Assembly (NCBI GenBank): GCA_021798635.1
Contig: JAJZGH010000237.1
Coordinates: 1-7,230, forward strand
Direction of reading: 5' to 3'
Length of the DNA stretch: 7,230 nucleotides
DNA from: Planctomycetota bacterium
GTDB taxonomy: Bacteria; Planctomycetota; Phycisphaerae; WQYP01
The position numbers were made by a program, and so were the translations under genes. A model generated the notes under the pieces. The model was not told the DNA's origin. It saw nothing but the letters and a program-made list of their open reading frames with translations, and searched no databases. Shown here in pieces: positions 4,756 through 7,230 of this stretch; position 1 is the stretch's first letter, and each line of letters opens with the position of its first letter.

Positions 4756-5790
4756 ATGAGCACGCTTATTGAAGTTCCTTCCCCGGCCATTGCCTCGCAA
4801 ACAATCAGCCACTCCGCCACACAGCCCTCGTTTTTATCAGACCTTTTGGAATTGGCCAAAATTCGCCTCACCGGCATGGTGGTTATTACGACCATGGTCG
4901 GGTTTTATCTGGGCGGGGCCGGCGGGGAAGGCTGGCTCAAACTGCTGTGGGTGGCGGTCGGCACATGGATGCTGGCAGCCAGTGCCGCCACGCTCAATCA
5001 GGTATTTGAAATATCACGCGACGCCCTGATGCCCCGCACGGCCAACCGCCCGTTGCCCGCAGGCCGCCTGTTGCCTTCCACAGCGCTGATCTTCGCTGCG
5101 GGATTGGCCGGCATATCCTTGGCCATCCTGTGGCTGGGGACCAATGAACTTACCGCCCTGCTGGGATTGGCGAATCTGATAATCTATGCATTTATCTACA
5201 CGCCTATGAAACGCTTTTCCACACTTAATACCCTGGTGGGCGCCGTGTGCGGCGGTATCCCGCCCGTCATGGGTTATACCGCGGCCACCGGGCATTTGGC
5301 ACCCGCCGCCATTGCTCTGGGTGTTTTGCTGTTTGTCTGGCAGATTCCGCATTTTCTGGCTCTGGCCTGGTTATACCGCGATCAATATGAATTGGCGGGA
5401 TTCAAAATGTTGCCCGTCATTGATAAAACCGGCCGCTTCACCTTCCGCATGATAGTGCTTTACAGCGTCCTGTTAATCCCGGCAGCTCTGGCGGAAACCG
5501 TGCTGGGGGCGGCGGGGATCTGGTATGCGATAGCCGCGGTGATTCTGGGGGCTGTTATGGTGTTTCTGGCTACCGTGCTGCTGCGCGAGCCAAGCCGCAC
5601 GGGGGCACGCCGAGTGTTTCTGGCCAGTGTGATTTATTTGCCGCTGTTGCTGATGGCGTTGGCGGCTGACACCCGGCCCGGTGCGCCGGCGACAATGTTT
5701 AGCGATTCCCTCCATCTTTTGGGTCAGTCGAATGCTGCCTCCAGCGTTCTCCCCGGTGCCGATGTTGCCGCGAAGAAGCCCGTGCAATAG
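4756..5790 (+). CDS. ctaB: Protoheme IX farnesyltransferase (heme O synthase)
   Basis: A 344-residue UbiA-superfamily membrane prenyltransferase that attaches farnesyl diphosphate to the vinyl group of protoheme to give heme O, used by bo3-type oxidases or oxidised to heme A for aa3 oxidases. Family motifs are intact: N81-x3-E85-x3-D89 followed by MPRTANRPLPAGR (92-104), the diphosphate-Mg site; YTPMKR…N (148-158) with VGAVCGGIPP (161-170); and WQIPHF (195-200) with ALAWLYRDQY and GFKMLPV (to 221). About eight or nine hydrophobic segments lie between 41 and 303. A 40-residue polar tail (305-344) extends beyond the usual end, which is why it is longer than the common ~290-310. ATG 4756 has no clear ribosome site; no other in-frame start precedes the first membrane helix. 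COX15/CtaA and oxidase subunits are not in the window. Confidence 0.95.
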   Translation: MSTLIEVPSPAIASQTISHSATQPSFLSDLLELAKIRLTGMVVITTMVGFYLGGAGGEGWLKLLWVAVGTWMLAASAATLNQVFEISRDALMPRTANRPLPAGRLLPSTALIFAAGLAGISLAILWLGTNELTALLGLANLIIYAFIYTPMKRFSTLNTLVGAVCGGIPPVMGYTAATGHLAPAAIALGVLLFVWQIPHFLALAWLYRDQYELAGFKMLPVIDKTGRFTFRMIVLYSVLLIPAALAETVLGAAGIWYAIAAVILGAVMVFLATVLLREPSRTGARRVFLASVIYLPLLLMALAADTRPGAPATMFSDSLHLLGQSNAASSVLPGADVAAKKPVQ

Positions 5791-5802
5791 CCTGCCCAGG
5801 AG

Positions 5803-5843
5803 CCTGTCCGAGTAATGGCCGGGATCGCGATTACTCGGACAGG
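5803..5843. terminator. Perfect 14-bp hairpin between ctaB and the DUF3179 gene
   Basis: CCTGTCCGAGTAAT (5803-5816) is the exact reverse complement of ATTACTCGGACAGG (5830-5843), with a 13-base loop. An outer CCTG/CAGG (5791-5794 and 5847-5850) can extend it. It begins 12 bases after ctaB. No T-run follows on the + strand, so it may be a Rho-independent terminator lacking a tract, an mRNA-stabilising hairpin or the footprint of a small palindromic element. Confidence 0.55.
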
Positions 5844-5864
5844 GTCCAGGGCGGCGGTGAAACT

Positions 5865-6974
5865 ATGTCCATGAAAAGTAAATTCATCGCCTTTTTTTCC
5901 TCCGGATTATGGATTATCGTCCTGCTGGCTTGCACCACAGTAGGCCTGGCCGTTAAGGAAATTATTATCCCCCTGGCCAGCGGTGATTTTACTCACACCA
6001 TCGGTGATGGCGTGCATGTCAGCAGTTATAATTTTAATCTTCATCCCCTGCTGATCAATCGCAAGTTCCTCATGGCGTCCGGCAACAGCAAAGACGGCCT
6101 GAATGCGCTGAATCGGCCGCGCCTGTTGACGATAGCGCAAGTCAGTAACATTAACAATGCGCGCCGCGATGCCGGCGGATTTATCCAGGGGCCGGATCGT
6201 GTCGTGGGAGTTGTGATTCACGCCCAGGCCAGAGCCTATCCGTTGCCTATGATGAACTGGCATGAAATCTGCAATGATCGCCTCGGCGGAAAAGCCATCG
6301 CGATCATCTGGGATGGTTTTTGTGATACCGCCCTGGTGGTAAGCCGCCGGGTTGATGGCCAAACCGTCCGATTCGGCTACAGCGGCCTGGTCTACAACGG
6401 CAACGCCCTTATTTATGACCATCAACCCAGCGTGGCGGATGAAAGTTTATTCAGCCCGATCGCCGGCCGCGCCATCGCGGGCCCCATGGCCGCCCAACAC
6501 GTTAAGTTAACGCCTCTCCCGTGTCAGGTGGTTACGTGGCGAAACTGGAAAAGCATGTATCCGCAAACCACTATGATCGCCGGCGTTACCAGGCTTTACG
6601 CCGCGTATCGCAAAGATGTATACGGCCCCTATGATCACAGCCCAGCCGGGCCGCAGTATCCGGTGACCCCGCTGTGGAATTACCATCATCCGAAACTCAA
6701 ATCCAGCCTGATTCTGCTGCGGATAAAACGACACTGGAGGCCGCTGGCATTTTCGAGTCTTTTTGCCCGGGAAAATCGGGCCGGGGTTGTGCACCTGCGT
6801 ATGGCGGGCGTGCCTGTGGTCCTGCAATGTTTCAAGGAGCCGCAATGGCGGACCATAACGGTGATTTCTCCGCAGCAAATCCCGACCGCCTACGGATTTT
6901 TATTCGCCTGGTACGCCCAGCACCCGAAAGATTTTACCGCCAAATTCTGGGCGCACGGCGCTGAAATTCATTGA
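5865..6974 (+). CDS. DUF3179 domain-containing membrane-anchored or lipoprotein
   Basis: A 369-residue protein of the DUF3179 family, whose function is unknown to me. The N-terminus (MSMKSK then a hydrophobic stretch to ~30) is an export signal or anchor. LLAC at 20-23 fits a lipobox, but hydrophobic residues continue past Cys23, so a membrane anchor is equally possible. Family motifs: VVGVVIHAQARAYPLPMMNWHEICND (113-138, in parts), then IIWDGFCDTALVV (147-159), RFGYSGLVYNGNALIYD (169-185), and ESLFSPIAGRAIAG (193-206) with TWRNWKSMYPQT (224-235). In the usual family motif YCPLC the first Cys is here Asp150; Cys153 remains. Cys136 replaces the usual Val of HEIVND. Start: GGTGA (5856-5860) is 4 bases from ATG 5865 and 10 from ATG 5871, so either could be used. 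The C-terminal ~100 residues (270-369) are soluble and unassigned. Confidence 0.85.
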   Translation: MSMKSKFIAFFSSGLWIIVLLACTTVGLAVKEIIIPLASGDFTHTIGDGVHVSSYNFNLHPLLINRKFLMASGNSKDGLNALNRPRLLTIAQVSNINNARRDAGGFIQGPDRVVGVVIHAQARAYPLPMMNWHEICNDRLGGKAIAIIWDGFCDTALVVSRRVDGQTVRFGYSGLVYNGNALIYDHQPSVADESLFSPIAGRAIAGPMAAQHVKLTPLPCQVVTWRNWKSMYPQTTMIAGVTRLYAAYRKDVYGPYDHSPAGPQYPVTPLWNYHHPKLKSSLILLRIKRHWRPLAFSSLFARENRAGVVHLRMAGVPVVLQCFKEPQWRTITVISPQQIPTAYGFLFAWYAQHPKDFTAKFWAHGAEIH

Positions 6975-6997
6975 CTTTTAGCCTCCGGGCCGATACT
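6971..6997 (+). promoter_or_regulatory. Candidate promoter of the tRNA gene
   Basis: TTGACT (6971-6976, 5 of 6) overlaps the stop of the DUF3179 gene. GATACT (6992-6997, 4 of 6) follows after a short 15-base spacer, or TACTGT (6994-6999) after 17. Either would start transcription about 5 bases before the tRNA. The -10 match is poor. Confidence 0.3.
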
Positions 6998-7010
6998 GTT
7001 TGAACTCTCT

Positions 7011-7101
7011 GGAGAGATGGCCGAGCGGCTGAAGGCGCCGGTTTGCTAAACCGGTGTACGGGTTACAACCTGTACCGCGGGTTCGAATCCCGCTCTCTCC
7101 G
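7011..7101 (+). tRNA. trnS: tRNA-Ser (anticodon GCU)
   Basis: A complete class II tRNA of 91 bases. The acceptor arms GGAGAGA (7011-7017) and TCTCTCC (7094-7100) pair fully, with discriminator G7101. The anticodon stem CCGGT/ACCGG (7038-7042, 7050-7054) encloses loop TTGCTAA with anticodon GCT at 7045-7047, reading AGC and AGU. The long variable arm, 7056-7064 with 7067-7075, marks serine. The T-arm GCGGG-TTCGAAT-CCCGC spans 7077-7093. CCA is not encoded (GTTTC follows), so it must be added by a nucleotidyltransferase. Confidence 0.98.
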
Positions 7102-7121
7102 TTTCGGCCCCCAGCCGAAAC
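7101..7121 (+). terminator. Perfect 8-bp hairpin directly after the tRNA
   Basis: GTTTCGGC (7101-7108) and GCCGAAAC (7114-7121) form a perfect 8-bp stem with loop CCCCA, starting at the discriminator base of the tRNA. No T-run follows, so it is not a canonical intrinsic terminator. It may set the 3' end for processing together with the following C/A-rich tract. Confidence 0.5.
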
Positions 7122-7230
7122 AGAGCAGGGAAGAAGAAAAAACACACACCCGAACAAACTAAACCCCAAACCGCAACACAGCGCACGCCCAGCGCGCAAA
7201 TCCCCTGCGGTCTACTGCTCAACTCTCTAC
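7122..7230. other. C/A-rich, T-depleted tail with no gene
   Basis: No gene is visible. From 7105 to 7200 the + strand has a single T (7160) in 96 bases and is dominated by C and A, low in G in the middle part (7138-7175). An unstructured C-rich, G-poor transcript is what Rho loads on, so this may be a Rho-dependent terminator region for the tRNA transcript. Confidence 0.35.

Noticed and set aside
4484..4759. 91-codon + strand frame ending as ATGA on the ctaB start
   Set aside because: It runs through the repeats, the candidate promoter and the T6 hairpin, has no ribosome site and is low-complexity. The ATGA overlap with ctaB is attractive but probably chance.
4170..4812. Two minus-strand frames sharing a peptide like GSTTGL-SGAL
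   Set aside because: The shared peptide comes only from the DNA repeat read in two frames. One frame lies opposite the permease, the other runs into ctaB, and neither has protein-family character.
6978..7199. Minus-strand 73-codon frame (GIRTRGTGCNPYTG…)
   Set aside because: It is the antisense of tRNA-Ser; GESGIRTR-type peptides are a well-known spurious translation over tRNA genes.

Overview
The window reads as a chromosomal segment of a Gram-negative-type aerobic bacterium with moderately high GC. Every gene I can support lies on the + strand. Weak clues point to Planctomycetota, perhaps Phycisphaerae: a Pro/Ala/Thr/Gln-rich tail on the first protein, sparse Shine-Dalgarno sites, ABC-2 exporter pairs and a DUF3179 protein. 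No marker here settles the phylum, so this is an impression only.

Layout: (1) 1-192 is the 3' end of an unrecognised gene, followed by a GC-rich hairpin and a 308-base non-coding stretch with a second hairpin and a candidate promoter. (2) 501-4427 is a tightly coupled four-gene block, ATPase - permease - ATPase - permease, with start/stop overlaps of 1, 46 and 4 bases. It encodes two ABC-2 type transport modules. (3) 4428-4755 is non-coding. It holds two copies of a ~55-base structured repeat at a 94-base period, a possible promoter and a hairpin followed by six Ts. (4) 4756-5790 is ctaB, protoheme IX farnesyltransferase (heme O synthase). (5) A perfect 14-bp inverted repeat separates ctaB from a membrane-anchored or lipoprotein DUF3179 protein (5865-6974). 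(6) A complete tRNA-Ser(GCU) lies at 7011-7101, followed by a hairpin and a stretch almost free of T on the + strand.

How the genes may work together: CtaB makes heme O, a cofactor of heme-copper terminal oxidases or the precursor of heme A. The ABC modules have the ATPase-plus-permease architecture of the ABC-2 class, which includes NosFY-like transporters of metalloenzyme maturation. A role of the block in respiratory oxidase assembly is therefore a reasonable hypothesis. It rests on gene adjacency only, and ctaB is separated from the block by a likely terminator and repeats. No clearly new defence or mobile system is visible. The most distinctive non-textbook items are the structured tandem repeat at 4467-4632, the altered CxxC motif of the DUF3179 protein, and the T-free tract after the tRNA.
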